From Diplolepis rosae (taxonomy: Eukaryota; Arthropoda; Insecta; Hymenoptera; Diplolepididae): a stretch of DNA of 64,000 nt. The stretch is from positions 1,054,001 to 1,118,000 of the forward strand of contig JAPYXD010000754.1 in NCBI GenBank assembly GCA_030998225.1. Reading direction: 5' to 3'. The notes under the pieces are model-generated. The model had not been told where the DNA came from and did not search any database. It saw only the letters and a list, made by a program, of their open reading frames with translations. A program made the position numbers and the translations under genes. Each line of letters begins with the position of its first letter. Position 1 is the first letter of the stretch. Below are positions 35,562 through 47,702 of the stretch, piece after piece.

Positions 35562-35671
35562 TTATTGTAGAGGACTATGTCGGGTCGCCATATGTGATCG
35601 GAGGGTACGTGTAACATGTGTACACCCCCATACTCCTTCGGCTCCCATCGCAGTTTGTAGTCGTACCATGA
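35562..35671 (-). CDS. Nicotinic acetylcholine receptor alpha subunit, exon 4 (single exon)
   Basis: The minus strand encodes [36 protein letters not shown] plus two bases. This is the extracellular ligand-binding domain segment of insect nAChR alpha subunits (family WEPKEYGGV and [14 protein letters not shown] motifs, upstream of the Cys-loop). The exon is exactly 110 bp, preceded by an acceptor (…CTGTTTCAAG) and followed by the donor GTAAGT. This length and these phases are those of the conserved exon 4 of the family. Dalpha1 to Dalpha4-type subunits all fit; in insect alpha4 genes this exon has an alternatively spliced twin, but none was found nearby. The exons encoding NQIMTTN-type sequence upstream and the Cys-loop downstream were not found in the window, so introns are at least tens of kb or this is a detached exon. 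The frame is intact. Confidence 0.92.
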
Positions 35672-35739
35672 CTTGAAACAGCCAATACAACAAATATAAA
35701 AACATTATTAATGCTAATATTTTTACTCTATAGTATGTA

Positions 35740-38700
35740 CACTGTCAAAAAAATTTTCGGAAATTTTTCCAAAAATAGTCGGACAGCTTAAAATACAAAT
35801 GGGTAGTAAATTTATCCAAAGGTATAGTCGGAAATATTTCCGACATAGAACTGAAAATATTTCCTATTGTTTAGTCGGAGAAATATCCAGTTTATCAGGA
35901 AAAATTGTTATATTTCATAATTTAAGTGGAAAAAGATCCAAAAAAAGTGAACAAACTTCCGTTTTTGTAGAATGATTTTCGCTTTTCATGGGAAAAATTT
36001 TCTACAACTTCCCAGGCGGAAAAGTCGGACTTATGCCGGTTCTTACGAACGGCATAGTTCCGCGCCCGTTATAGATGAGGAGCAATACCAGTACTGATCA
36101 TTAGTACGTTGGCGCGGTACTGTTTTAGTACTGCCCCAGTATGAAGTCCAAGTGCAGACTAGAAGCCGCCTTCCCAGGTGAAAATTTACTACTGGCGCGG
36201 TACCATGCCAGTACCAGTACTTAAAAGCAGTACTGGTCCAGTACTATCAGCCGGTACTGGTAATAGTAATCAGTACTGCCCCCGTTGTAAACCAGTAGAG
36301 TGGCAATTTTCAATGATACCCCTACTTCAGAGTTTCACCAGTACTGCCAAAGAATACCGCGCCAGTAGTAAGCCAGTACTATATCAATTTTTGGCACAGT
36401 ATTGCCAGGTAATACTGGCATTACTCCTCGATTACAACTGGCACAGTACTGCGCCAGTTGTAAATATTGTCTAGCCTCCTACTTTTCCACCCGGGTAGGG
36501 CTTTATGGCGAACTTTGGCGCGGTACTGGTTTAGTACTGCCCCAGTATGAAGTCCAAGTGCAGGCTAGGAGCCGCTTACCCAGGTGTAAAATTTCTACTG
36601 GCGCGAAACCACGCCAGTACCAGTACTTAATAGCAGTACTGGTCCAGTACTATCAGCCGGTACTGGTAATAGTAATCAGTACTGCCCCCGTTGTAAACCA
36701 GTAGAGTGGCAATTTTCAATGATACCCCTACTTCAGAGTTTCACCAGTACTGCCAAAGAATACCGCGCCAGTAGTAAGCCAGTACTATATCAATTTTTGG
36801 CACAGTATTGCCAGGTAATACTGGCATTACTCCTCGATTACAACTGGCACAGTACTGCGCCAGTTGTAAATATTGTCTGGTCTCCGACTTTTCCACCCGG
36901 GTAGGGATTTATGCCGAGCGTTGGTGCGGTACTGCTTTAGTACTGCCCCAGTATGGAGTCCAAATGCTGGCTAGCAGCCGAATTAGGGGATTATGCCGAA
37001 CGTTGGCGCGGTACTGGTTTAGTACTGCCCTAGTATGGAGTCCAAATGCTGGCTAGAAGCCGAATTAGGGGATTATGCCGAACGTTGGAGCGGTACTGGT
37101 TTAGTACTGCCCTAGTATGGGATCCAAGTGCTGGCTAGAAGCCGACTCAGGGATTAATGCCGAGCGTTGGCGCGGTACTGGTTTAGTGTTCCCCCAGTAC
37201 CAATGGACAGCTTCCAGACAAATGACATTTTGTACTATTACCAGTACCGCACCACACTGAGAGAAAATGATCACCTAATTTTACTGTTTTCGGAGGTAGC
37301 GCAAGGATATTCATTAAAACCGAGAACTTTTGCTGTCCCGTAATTTTTTTTACTATCACCATCCTTAAAATTTACTTGTTTGCACCGGAATATTTTTTTC
37401 AGTAATTTTCACAAGACGCTATTTTAAAAGTTTCTCTTGATGTCAGTAATAAAATACAAGCCTAACAGAAAAATATACCGTTAGTGTGTTTGAAGAAATA
37501 CAATTCCTATACGAGCTACTTTTGCTGTTTGGTTAAAAAAACTCGGGAGACAGCAAGCAATTTTTACGGTTTTTTGATTGGAAAATTCGTCGGGACGGTG
37601 TGATTCGCATGTAATCATAATAATCATATGCGAGCACGTATGAGCATTTGTGTGTATCTGATTGTGTACAGGTAGTAACAATAACTAAACATGTAGTTCA
37701 ATTAACATGGGGTGAATAGTAAAATCAATTGAAGCTCTCATAGTAAAAAGAAGCAGTAGAAGTTACTACATAAGAGTAGTTAGAAAAACAAACTGATGAT
37801 AAGTAAATAAGTGTACTATTTTTTTTAATAGTACTTCATTAGTTGGAATTACTTATTGCGAACTTGAATGCATGATATCGTTATGAGATCATTTTCTTGA
37901 TTCAAAAGTTTCATCATATTTTTGGAATTGAAAAAACTCAAATTTTTTAGACTCTGAACATACGTTGATTTTACTCTCGAAAACAAAAATTAAAGGAATC
38001 ATAACCTGTGTAAAGTATCACTAATATACAATGATAAAAATTAATACTTTTAAAATGTTTATAAATCTTTTTATCATGTAATGTTCTTTAATTCAAAAAT
38101 TTGATCTGTTTCTATCAAAAATATTTTATTTAATAGAAAATCGATTTAATAATTAAAAATCTTAATATTTTGTAGGTAAGTGTGTATATGAGAATAGTAA
38201 GTTAGTGTCTACTTGAAAGAAAATAATGTTTTGAAATGTACTAAGAATATTCATCGATTCAACTACTGCTCTTATTTGATTTACCTATGTTCCTGCAGTT
38301 CACTTAACTTCAAAAATGACACTGGGGCCTTTACAAACTACGGAAAGTAAGTTAAAAAGTGACATTTCGGACGAATCCCACACGCAAAAAAATAAATGCT
38401 AGTAATCAGCATTTTCGTGCTGCACTGCAGGAACTGAAATGCTTAATTTTGCTTTCGCAATGGAAAATGCTAAAGTAGAGTAACTTCGATTCTAATTAGA
38501 AGTTTTCTAAATTTCTACAATACAGCAAGCTGAATGCTGCTTTGCAGCAACTCGCTCATCGTAACGCAGCACTCGAGTATCGCGAAATAAGAAATATTGT
38601 CTCTGAGTACTTTGTTTCTTATATTCAGTGACCGATTCACTGAAAAAGTGGAAGTCAGATGCTTTGACTTAATTATGACGCGTACTGCGGGTCGGTGAAT

Positions 38701-38992
38701 CGTAGTTGATAATATTGGGTACCGCCTTTCTACACCTCAGAATGCGAGTTGCATTTTCTTTTATGCATGCGATACCCAGCCGTTTTCCACCCGATATTAT
38801 GCCAGTACAATGCCAGTACCGACATCCGCCCGTCGGTACTGGCGCGTTACCAAGTCAGTAGTAAATTTCCACCTGGGTTAGGAGATTTGTGAAATGTTCT
38901 CACCTTTTTGATATATTTCCTTATATTTCCTAAGGATTTAGGAAAAATTTCCTAATACATAGTACGAAAATTTACCGATATATTTTTCAGTG
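35740..38992. mobile_element. TA-flanked 3.25-kb element with AGTACTGG-rich core
   Basis: Left end TA-CACTGTCAAAAAAATTTTCGG and right end (reverse-complemented) TA-CACTGAAAAATATATCGGTAAATTTTC are similar inverted termini with TA on both sides. Near both ends the sequence carries GGAAAT/GGAAAAATTTCC words. The core (36100-37260 and 38770-38880) is built of AGTACTGG/CCAGTACT repeats; the middle (37260-38760) is AT-rich. No transposase. It lies 68 bp from the receptor exon acceptor, in the upstream intron. It may be a nest of two elements. Confidence 0.6.
36103..37200. repeat. Tandem AGTACTGG repeat block (about 408-bp and 84-bp units)
   Basis: Two direct copies of a 408-bp unit (compare GAAGTCCAAGTGCAG at about 36143 and 36551) are followed by about four 84-bp units reading GGTACTG(G/C)TTTAGTACTGCCC, GTATGGAGTCCAAATGCTGG and ATTATGCCGAACGTTGG. 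The palindromic word CAGTACTG and its variants occur dozens of times in both directions, so the strand could form many alternative hairpins. Reading frames here are repeat artefacts. Confidence 0.85.
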
Positions 38993-39436
38993 TATTATAA
39001 GTTTTCATAGTAATAAACACAGGAAGCAAAATTGATTTGAAGAATTAAGCCACTCTACATTATTTAAAAATCATAGTCCAAAAGATTATGAGCGGGAAAA
39101 ATTTTGAAGTACTCGATTTTCCGAATTCTAGCGGAACGCCTCTCGGTCCACGGCGAGCTCCTTTTGTGAGCGCTGCGGTGGGCTGTACTTTGGAGGACTG
39201 GAGTAGGTATACGGCAGGTGATATTAAAGGTATCTGTTACCTGACTAGAATAGAGTTTATTTATCGACTATAGATGTCAGTTTCGTCTCACAAATATCCG
39301 AGAAGCGTCTGTTTTAGTCAGTTATAGGCACAGCCAAGCATTTGAAAAGAACGCTATTCGATTAAAACTTGTTTCTCTCGTTATTCTTGCAAACTTTCAT
39401 TTCTTTTTTCTGAGTAGTTATTGATTTGTTTTTACA
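38993..39436. other. Unassigned DNA with a G+C-richer patch
   Basis: 39090-39250 is locally G+C-rich and holds a 61-codon plus-strand frame, with no recognisable domain or splice pair. It may be the 5-prime part of the MULE-like remnant that follows. Confidence 0.4.
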
Positions 39437-39813
39437 ATGAGCGACAATGTAATAAACAGTGGTAAAAAAGGATTAAAAACGACATCTGATAACAGCAAGA
39501 GACCGAAAACATCTCAAAGAAGACTGTTGAATCGTCATGAATTAAAGGCAACAGATGACTTGAATGTCAGTACATCCGCAAAAAACATTGAAGTAGTCAA
39601 ATAATATGTATGATGTCAAAAGTGGATCCAGTTATCGTATTTATTATTGTTATTGTTTTTTCTGCTATTTCAAACGTTGTTCTTTGTAAGGTATGCAAAT
39701 CGGAAGTGAAAGTTACTGAAAGTGGCAAGCGAGATTTGGGATTTAAAATAGTACTGTCCTGGGTGAATTGTGAGAAGACTGAGATACCGATTGGTCCCAA
39801 AATCAATTTCTAG
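39437..39813 (+). pseudogene. MULE-like transposase N-terminal remnant
   Basis: A first frame (ATG 39437, stop near 39603) encodes a basic, Ser/Lys-rich 55-residue leader with RPKTSQRRLLNRHEL and LNVSTSAKN. After a break, 39610-39813 encodes VFSAISNVVLCKVCKSEVK, then TESGKRDLGFKIVLSWVNCEKTEI. The CxxC pair, RDLGFK and NCEKTEI follow the layout of the N-terminal zinc-binding region of insect Mutator-like transposases (family knowledge, judged by eye). The element is truncated by stops after KINF. A further frame at 40063-40278 may be its decayed continuation, but this is weak. Confidence 0.5.
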
Positions 39814-40492
39814 TGGGAAAATTGTGTTAGATATAGCGACAGATGAAATGAACATGAACACATGAAATTTTAACTGCATATTTAGAATAACATTGTCCGA
39901 GGAAATACGTAGGATTTGTTTATTATATTGCATAGTTACTTTTTTATTAACAATTTGCTGACGATTTTTTATGGAAGTTTATATTTTTTTACTTTAGAAG
40001 TGCGCTATTTGGGCAATAATCAATAAATCAAAAAAATCCTACGTACTTTTCTAGCTATTCTTATGTGTGTAATTGAAAAAACTTTAGTGACTCTTCATAA
40101 TTCAAAAATTAAAGGAGTTGTTTGTCCCGCCGTGGACCTTCCAGAAATAAAGGCGTCATCGGAAAAAAGCTGCACAGTCGCCATTATGACATCTATCGCT
40201 TTAAAAAAGTTATTTTGTACAGTCAATTACATGCATAATAAAATATGCCCATTTTTGTCTGCCTCTAGAGTGACCTAACCCGTTAACAGTGTAATTTTAA
40301 ATCTCTTTGTAGATTGAAAATTTTTTTTACAACACGGAAAGACGCATTATAAGAATACTTAAATAATCCACCTCTCACAAATTATACTGATGGGAATATT
40401 TGCTATTCTTTCACATTTATATGTGAAGATAAAGTTAAAATCATATTAAATTGACACAAAGAAAATCAAAATCTTATTAAGATTTATCGCTA
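39814..40492. other. Possible decayed MULE sequence, no intact gene
   Basis: AT-rich. The plus frame 40063-40278 (with VVCPAVDLPE) could continue the MULE remnant; nothing else is recognisable. Confidence 0.3.
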
Positions 40493-41957
40493 CACGCAGA
40501 AAAAAGTTCCGTATAATATACTGAAAATCCGGTTAATTTTACTTAATTTCCAAGTACTGATATGGACAACTGGCCAGTTAACTGAATGTTACTAGGCTGA
40601 ATAAGTAACTGTAATCAGATTTGGTAGTTACAAATACGAATACATAAGTGGTACTGACTTGCGGATCAGTAAATTTCACCGAGCCAATTGCTATCCTACA
40701 CTGTTTCTAAATGCTACAAATGCTTATTATTCTGTTGCATTTCCATAGTGTGTAAGAGAATGTAACTTACTGTAACCGTATAATTTACCAAAATGTTAGT
40801 GCTCTTTACGTTTGTCGAATGTCAGAATTACTTATAAGACAGTAGCTTTACCGATTTTTCTTAGTGAAAGTAGCATATTCGTTTCGGATAACACAGTTCT
40901 TTTGTTTTGGCTACTTTTTTTGCACACTGAGAAAAATGGATTGTAAACGGTAATGAAAAATATGTTACCGGGTATAATCTTGGACTATTAGCTATGGGAC
41001 AGCGATCTAGATTATTAAAACCATAATCTGTAGATGTTAAAAAAAAGATAGTCTCGGATAATATCTTGGATTATAAACTGAAACATACCAGATTTAACGT
41101 GTGCAAAACAAAAGAAAAATAGAGGGGAGAGCTTTGGCACTCAGAAGAGGGGAGGTTTCAGTGGGAACACATACACAAATGTTATTATCATACCTCATTT
41201 ATGTTCACATATTTAAGTACACAATGCTACACTGTTTATAATCGCATACGCTTGAAATTAAATTTCAGATTCGCTTTTGGGTTCGAACCCTCTAACTCTA
41301 CCTATATCTACATTAACTAAACGCATTCCTAACGCCTAAAGCCTCTCGGCTATTCTCGCTTGCCATATTCCGAAATAAATGTCGCTTATACGTCACTACT
41401 GAGTTGGCCAGACATGGATTCAAGTCTACGAAGCTATTCGGATAACGTCGGAAGCACTCGGACGACATTCTGAAACGAATTATATGAAAAGCCGAGAATG
41501 AATGTTTTGATTTTACCGAATACTATCTCTACGTTTGACATCCAGGTTTTATGATCCGTTTTTCTCACTGCAGTTGGAAATTCCTTTGTTTACACCCAGC
41601 GTTGCCGGCACACGTGATTTACACATGAAGGTTATGTTTTCGTTACATGTGCGCGAGTTAAGCGAAATATCCAGATCGGTAAAATCTACTGATCTTTCGT
41701 TAATGTGTACTATACTAGTATTGTAACTCAGTTCCAGTGAATGGTACTTATCATCCTGTATTTAATACATATGATAAAGGTATTTTTAACTCACAAGTGA
41801 CCGAGTTAGATTTACTTTGATTTTACTATGAGATTTACGAAACGCTCAGTAATTCCGACATTTCTTTTCAGCTATGTTAACAGTTTTTACTGTTACATTT
41901 ACTTAAAATCTTTTACTGTTCCCGGTTAGTAAATTTTGCCTTTCTTTTTTCTGCGTG
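40493..41957. mobile_element. TIR element, 1,465 bp (CACGCAGAAAAAAG ends)
   Basis: Perfect 14-bp termini CACGCAGAAAAAAG in inverted orientation, each flanked by TA (40491-40492 and 41958-41959). Inside the ends both arms carry degenerate CCGGTTAATTTTAC/TTTACTAACCGGG. No transposase gene. It contains one copy (41100-41220, plus) of a dispersed motif (GTGCAAAACAAAAG, GGTTTCAGTGGGAACAC) also found at 55440-55520 and inverted at 61262-61340. End and TSD type suit the Tc1/mariner superfamily. Confidence 0.8.
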
Positions 41958-42168
41958 TATGTTGTATAATTTTTGAAGAAATATTTTTTAAATCATGTAA
42001 TGGTATTATTGCATAATATGCTCCAGTAATTGCCCTTCCTTTCTCAAGGTAGTCGTTGAAGATTACTTCATGTATATCCTAAAAAACACTAGCCATAACT
42101 TTCCCAGACAATTGTTGCGTTTTCGAACGCTTTGGTGCACTTTCTCCAGGTTTAATCCACTGTTTTGA

Positions 42169-44278
42169 CACAGTATGATCTAAAAATAATCGAACTTTTT
42201 AGTTGTAAAATCAAACAAGCATGGTATTATCTTTCAAAGCTAATATTTATTCAAAATAAGATCCATTTAACTCAATAGAATGTTTTGAACGATCAACCAA
42301 TTTATCCATGGACTTTTTAAACTCGGTTTTTGGGATGCTCTTTAGCACCTGTGTCACAGCTGTTTAAATGGTTGGAACGTCATCGTAAAAAGCTTCTTTC
42401 AATGCGGTTTTCAGTTTTGGGAACAGAAAATAGTCACACGGTGATATATCAGGCGAATACGGAGGGTGGTTGATGACACAAATCTTTTTTTTCATCAAAA
42501 ATTCGTTGACTTTCTTGTCTTCATTTAACTGATGTGGAACAAAACGTGCACAGACCTTTTTTTTACCCAAATTCTCAGTTAATATTGTGTAGATTGTATT
42601 TGACCTATAACTTAATTCGTGCGGTTTGCTAAGAGATGGCGTAACTCGATTATTATTCCATCGTTCCAATATTCCGAACATGCGTTGGAAAGCTATTGTC
42701 ATTGTGCGTCTTTTTCAATATATCTCATTCATTTGAAACGTAAGCAACAATAATTTGTTTTCACTCAAATATGTGGAACTTGTGCCTGAAAAAGTGTTTT
42801 TGCGGGGAGTTCTCCTTCATTACTTTAATATGAAGAAAACTGCTGCCGAAAGTCATCGTATTTTAGTAGAAGTTTATGGTGAACATGCTCTAGCTGAGCG
42901 AACGTGCCAAAAGTGGTTTGCACGATATAAAAGTGGTGATTTTGGCTTGGAAGACGAAGAACGTCCTGGTTAGCCAAAAAAGTTTGAAGATGAAGAACTG
43001 GAAGCATTACTCGATGAAGATTGTTGCCAAACACAAGAAGATCTCGCAGAATCTTTGGGAGTCACTCAAGTAGCCGGATACATTCAAAAGCAAGGAAATT
43101 GGGTTCCACATGAACTCAAGCCGAGAGACGTTGAAAGGCGGTTTTGCATGTCCGAAATGCTGCTGGACCGCCACAAAAAGAAGTCATTTTTGCATCGGAT
43201 TGTTGCTGGTGATGAAAAATAAATCCATTACGACAACCCAAAGCGCAAAAAATCATATGTGAAACCCGGCCAACCAGCCAAATCAACGGCAAAGCCGAAT
43301 ATCCATGGCACGAAGGTAATGCTCTGTATTTGGTAGGATCAGAAGGGTGTGCTGTATTATGAGCTGGTAAAACCGGGTGAAAACATCAATGGAGAATGCT
43401 ACCGAACACAATTAATCCGTTTGAAGAGACCAATAGCCGAAAAACGACCGGAATATGCGACCAGACACGAGGCAATAATTTTCCATCATGACAACGCTCG
43501 GCCCCATGTTGCTATTCCGGTTAGAACTATTTGGAAAACAGTGGATGGGAAGTTTTACCTCACCCGCCTTCACATGAGAACAGGGTATCAAAAAGTGGCT
43601 TGATTCATTCTTGGCCGCCAAGCCGGGGCAGTTCTTTTGGGATGGAATCCACAAATTGCCAGAAAGATGGGTAAAAGTCATAGCTTCAGATGGGCAATAC
43701 TTTGAATAATACTATTGTACATGTTTTTCTTAAATAAATGTTTAAATTTAGAAAAAAAAAAACGCTCGAATTAAGTTATAGATCCAATACATTAAGATGA
43801 ATTTAATTCTTCTGCCAGCATTCTCACAGTGAAATTTGCATCCATAGCGATTATTTCACGTACTTTTTCCACTAACTCAGCACGATTTGATGCTTCTGGT
43901 CGTTCAGGTTTTGGATCATCATTTAAATCATCACGGCCATTTTTAAATCGTGTAAATCACGTGTAAACTTGAGGACGACTCATATAATCATCACCATAAA
44001 CTTTTTTTAATAATTCGTAAGCCTCAGCAAATTTTTTACCGAGTTTAAAACAAAATTTAATAATTGCTCTTTGTTCCATTATATTTTTACGACGTAACCA
44101 CAAAAACTACTGTCATTAAAACGTGTGTAATTTTGTGACCTGCAAACTGATTTGCTTGAAGTTGGTTGCGCTCGAAAGAAGAAAAATGTACCTTTCTAAC
44201 GCTGCCAACGCTTAATTGATGGCGCTTCGTGTTCTATAATTTAAATAAAAAGTTCGGTTATTTTCAGATCGCACTGTG
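42169..44278 (-). pseudogene. Mariner M2, internally deleted, nested in M3 and carrying M1
   Basis: Termini CACAGTATGATCTAAAAAT and (reverse complement of the right end) CACAGTGCGATCTGAAAAT, with TA beyond the right end and a mutated GA beyond the left. The transposase N-terminus runs from ATG 44079 (MEQRAIIKFCFKLGKKFAEA) to ELVEKVREIIAMDANFTVRM near 43840. The C-terminal part (42605-42247) has TIYTILTENLGKKKVCARF, then jumps to NHPPYSPDISPCDYFLFPKL and SIELNGSYFE at the stop. The central catalytic region is therefore deleted, and several stops are present. Confidence 0.85.
42608..43778 (+). pseudogene. Mariner M1, innermost nested copy
   Basis: 1,171 bp with TAACTTAATTCG(T/A)GCG inverted ends and TA on both sides, inserted in M2. 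The coding part begins near 42770: LHYFNMKKTAAESHRILVEV, WFARYKSGDFGLEDEE, then VPHELKPRDVERRF, FLHRIVAGDEK, NPKRKKSYVKPGQP, YYELVKPGENINGE and HHDNARPHVA, ending with DGQYFE and TAA at about 43708. In-frame stops follow ERPG, GDEK and MLCIW, and there is a frameshift and deletion after HVA that removes the third catalytic Asp block. The same subfamily as M4 at 57183. Non-functional. Confidence 0.88.
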
Positions 44279-44815
44279 TATGTTTCATCCACCGTCACAA
44301 ATCGACGCAAAAACTTTTCCGGATTGCGGTTAAAATGGGACGAATTTTGATCCGAAGTGTTCACACGAATACGTTTTTGGTCAATTGTGAGCAATCGCGG
44401 CACCTATGTTGCACAGAGCTTTTTCACGCACAAAAGTGTATGAAAAATATTTTCCACACACTCAGTTGAGATGGATACGATCACAGCTATCTCACGCACT
44501 TTCACTTTCGGGTCATTCAAAACAATATCATGGATTTTATTGATCATTTCTGGGGTAATGATCTCATTTGGACGACTCGGACTTGGCATGGATTCTGTGC
44601 TCGTACGCAGTGGCGATTTAAGAAATTGTGTTTCTTCTTCTAAAGCGGAGGTTGGTTGCTTTCAGACACTGTAACTTGTAAACTAAGGAATAGATTTGCC
44701 TCAAATTTTGTCAGAAAAGGTTTGAAGAATGGAGCTTGTCAATAGTAATAGCCGTTTGTTATTAGTGGCGACCCATTATAGATATTTCACGACAATATCA
44801 AACACTCTAGTATAT

Positions 44816-46984
44816 ATTTTTATAGGAGTTGCTAAATTTACTACTTTATGCAAAGGTTAGAAATTTAAATGTAGCTGAAATATCGACAAGTGTATCGGTT
44901 TTTATCTGCGACTGCCATTGTTTTTTTCTCAAATGGTTTTTATCGACAATTTTAACTTTACTGCTTTTCAGTTTTACGTAAAATTGCTCGAATTATTGGA
45001 TAAGAAAATAAGTTTTGAAAATGATAGAAATACACATGTACGAAAACGGAAGTAAGTTTTGAAGACAGTATGATCGAGGAATAGTATTTCTTGGTAACAT
45101 GAAAGGTAGAAGAAGAATCTATCACAAAATGTTTTCTATGCACATTGTATCCTGGAGGGTTCTCGGCTTTCTCTTGTCGATTGAAATTGTAGCTTCTGCA
45201 GATTTATTTGAGCGTTCATAGAACAACGGCGTCTTTATCGATCTTTATTCAGGAGGAATACGTTTCGGATGAAAAAACTCTAACCTTGTGAATCAATCCG
45301 TTTTAGCCCTTTTTAGAAATCTTTTATATATTTATAGGGAAAAATTCTATTTACTCTAGGTCTAAAAACAAATTATCTAATTTCGAGGGTTTTGAGCTAT
45401 AAAATAAAAAAGAAACGTATAGCTAGGATAGAATTGGAAATTGTTTTTTTCTTGTAACACAGTCAATTTTATTTAGACAGAAAATACATTTTTTCTGATT
45501 CAAATGAAAAAAAAGGTCGCTACAGATATATATATTTAAAGCATTCCAAAAAACTTTTTTTTTCATTTTAGCTCACTTTCATCCGAAATATGTTAAATTG
45601 AAAAAAAAAATTTCTGAAAAAGCCGTGGCATTGTGTAATCTTATCTCGATGTATAAATGCCAAAATAATAAATTTGAAATTCCCTTTATTAGGGGGATTA
45701 ATTTACCATTGAAAAACGCAAATGTGATTTATTTAACATTGTTGGCAAATTTTGAAAGCGATCATAAAAAAAAAAAAGATTAACTGATTAATACGCTGGG
45801 ATGAAGTAATACTGCAGAAAGATATTTCTCAAATTTACAGCTCCAAATTTTCAATCAAACGAAAATTTTGCATATACGTTTTAATAAAACGAATGTTTAC
45901 GTAAACCTTGAAGCTCATCTGAAAGCAAACGTCTTCGATCTATCCTATAGAATCCTCGAAAATGAAGTTGTAATTTATGTGTTTGTCGCCCAACCATGAG
46001 GAAATCGTTGCTATAGGAAGAGCAAAATGGTTCTCTGTTTTCGCAAACAGAACCGATAATATCTCTTTCATGCACACCAACTGCACGAATTCTGTGCATA
46101 TGGGTAACCGCCAAACTCGAAGTAAACTCAATTCGATTCTACCAAATTGAAGTTATCATGAATTATAAGAAAATAAATAAGCTTGAACGATTTCAATCAT
46201 ATGGATTTAGAAAAGCATATTCTAGAATGACTAAATAGGGCATATTCAGAGGCTAGATAGCTTTCCATAAGAATAAAACTTGTTAATTTCCCTAATAAAA
46301 TAATTTTGTATACGTAGTCCTGATTCACAAGAGAAAGGAAAAGAAGATACTCGCGTAAAAAAGATTCCTTGAGATTATAATGTAGGTATAGGATGCTAGC
46401 TTGGCATTATCTTGGTGCTCAACAATTCTGCTAGACTCTTTACTTTGTCTAGTACTTTTATAAGAGCTCAGTCTGGGCTTTGAGCAAAAATGCAAGAATA
46501 GGGAATTTGCCAAAATTTTATAATACACAGAAAAAAGTAATTAATTGTTTATTTACAATGATAAATTAACTTTATGCGAGTAATAAACAATTTGTTATGC
46601 CAAACTGAGTTGTATACAATATTTTTCCAAACATTATTTTTCACTTAAATTTAGACTTTTTAAATGTATTTTCTTAACTGCAATATAAAGAAAAAATGAA
46701 AATATTCTCACCAAAACTTTAGTGTTTTTGATGATGGCAATTTTTAATAAATTGAGAATAAATTTATCATTGTATATTGGTTTTATGTGTGTAATGACTT
46801 TCGAAATTTTCATTAAATCTTTACATTTTGAGACCCTCTGAGTCCGAAAAGACGGTTTTTATGAAAGTGTTTGTCTGTATCTAGTAGTAGGTCATACATA
46901 TACTCAATAACTCGCGATAGAATTAACGGATTGAATTGAGCTCGGTCATACTTTATCGGAGCCGAAAAAGTAAGGACAAGTTCG
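44816..46984. other. AT-rich DNA, no gene seen
   Basis: A 77-codon minus frame at 45881-46114 overlaps another open minus frame; both look plausible as protein but match no family I recognise. The rest is AT-rich with no clear element ends. Confidence 0.45.
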
Positions 46985-46999
46985 TTAATGTTTTTTGTA

Positions 47000-47250
47000 T
47001 TTTGGAAGAAAAAATTTTTTTAAATCCAAAACTCCAATACTGGTTTCTGATGTTGCTCTTAAATCTCTACCAATTATCCTCATTACATTTTTCGATTAGA
47101 CCAAACATAGAAAAGTTACAGTATGTTGAAACTTGAGAAAAGTAAATATTTAAATTTCATTTTCCAGTTAAATTATATATTTGAGATACAAACAAACGTT
47201 ATCATACAAAGTTGTTAACTAGAAAAAGATCTACAAATTTGAATCGCAGA
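47000..47250 (+). repeat. Dispersed repeat R1, copy 1
   Basis: Shares AAATCCAAAACTCCAATACTGG, then TTATCCTCATTACATTTTTCGA, CAGTATGTTGAAACTTGA and AGATCTACAAATTTGAA with 53650-53835, and in part (inverted) with 50176-50272. No coding function seen. Confidence 0.75.
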
Positions 47251-47360
47251 TCAGAGGGTTCGTATCAAAAAGAAAATATGAAATTTTTAGCTAAAGCGTG
47301 CGATTACAAATAATGTATCATTGTGTACGTTAATTTCTGATATAATTTTATATATAATTT

Positions 47361-47396
47361 CTGATTATGATATACTCTAACGAAAAGTCTCTCAGT
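47361..47396 (-). repeat. Single terminus of the CACTGAGAG element family
   Basis: TACTGAGAGACTTTTCGTTA (minus strand) matches the ends of 55100-55649 and 60707-61652. The opposite end is not identifiable. Confidence 0.5.
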
Positions 47397-47702
47397 ATAC
47401 ATTCTAATTCTAAGTAAATAATTTAAGAAATTTGACAAGGTATAAACACGGCCCTGAAAAGGACCTTATTTACTTCTAAGGCACAAGAAAGGTTACTTGA
47501 TACGGACCGTTTAAGGTTGGTCACATATGGCCCTTTTCATGCCGAGCGTGACGAAACACCATCAGGGCCTGATAGGATTTCCTTATCCGGGCCGTAAATA
47601 AAATAAGGCAACCTTATCAGGACTCATGATGAGAATGTATTCCTTAAGGCTAATGATCCTTAAGTAAATTTAATTTCCTTTTCAATTTTAAGGTAGTTGA
47701 TC
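47397..47702. other. Short G+C-richer patch, no gene
   Basis: 47450-47650 contains ACGGCCCTGAAAAGGACCTTA and GGGCCGTAAATAAAATAAGG, partly complementary to each other; probably a decayed short element. Confidence 0.35.

Larger units (their letters stand above)
41960..44815 (-). pseudogene. Mariner M3 remnant (outermost of three nested)
   Basis: Minus-strand pieces of one mariner transposase. 44589-44281 encodes RPNEIITPEMINKIHDIVLN, VKVREIAVIVSIS, then VPRLLTIDQKRIRVNTS and RRFVTVDET. After a 2.1-kb interruption, 42166-41965 encodes SKQWIKPGESAPKRSKTQQL, GKVMASVF and DYLEKGRAITGAYY. These are adjacent segments of the same family protein (helix-turn-helix region, then the first catalytic Asp block and beyond). 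Stops and an absent C-terminus mark it as dead. Upstream DNA 44650-44815 matches 50710-50885 beside the related copy. M2 is inserted between VTVDET and SKQW. Confidence 0.85.

Noticed and set aside
36178..37056. Frames of 60-100 codons in the AGTACTGG block
   Set aside because: Repeat-driven; the same protein text recurs with the 408-bp unit.
42364..42702. Single 112-codon minus protein starting MTIAFQRMF
   Set aside because: It runs across the M1/M2 joint; only the part below 42605 is M2 transposase.
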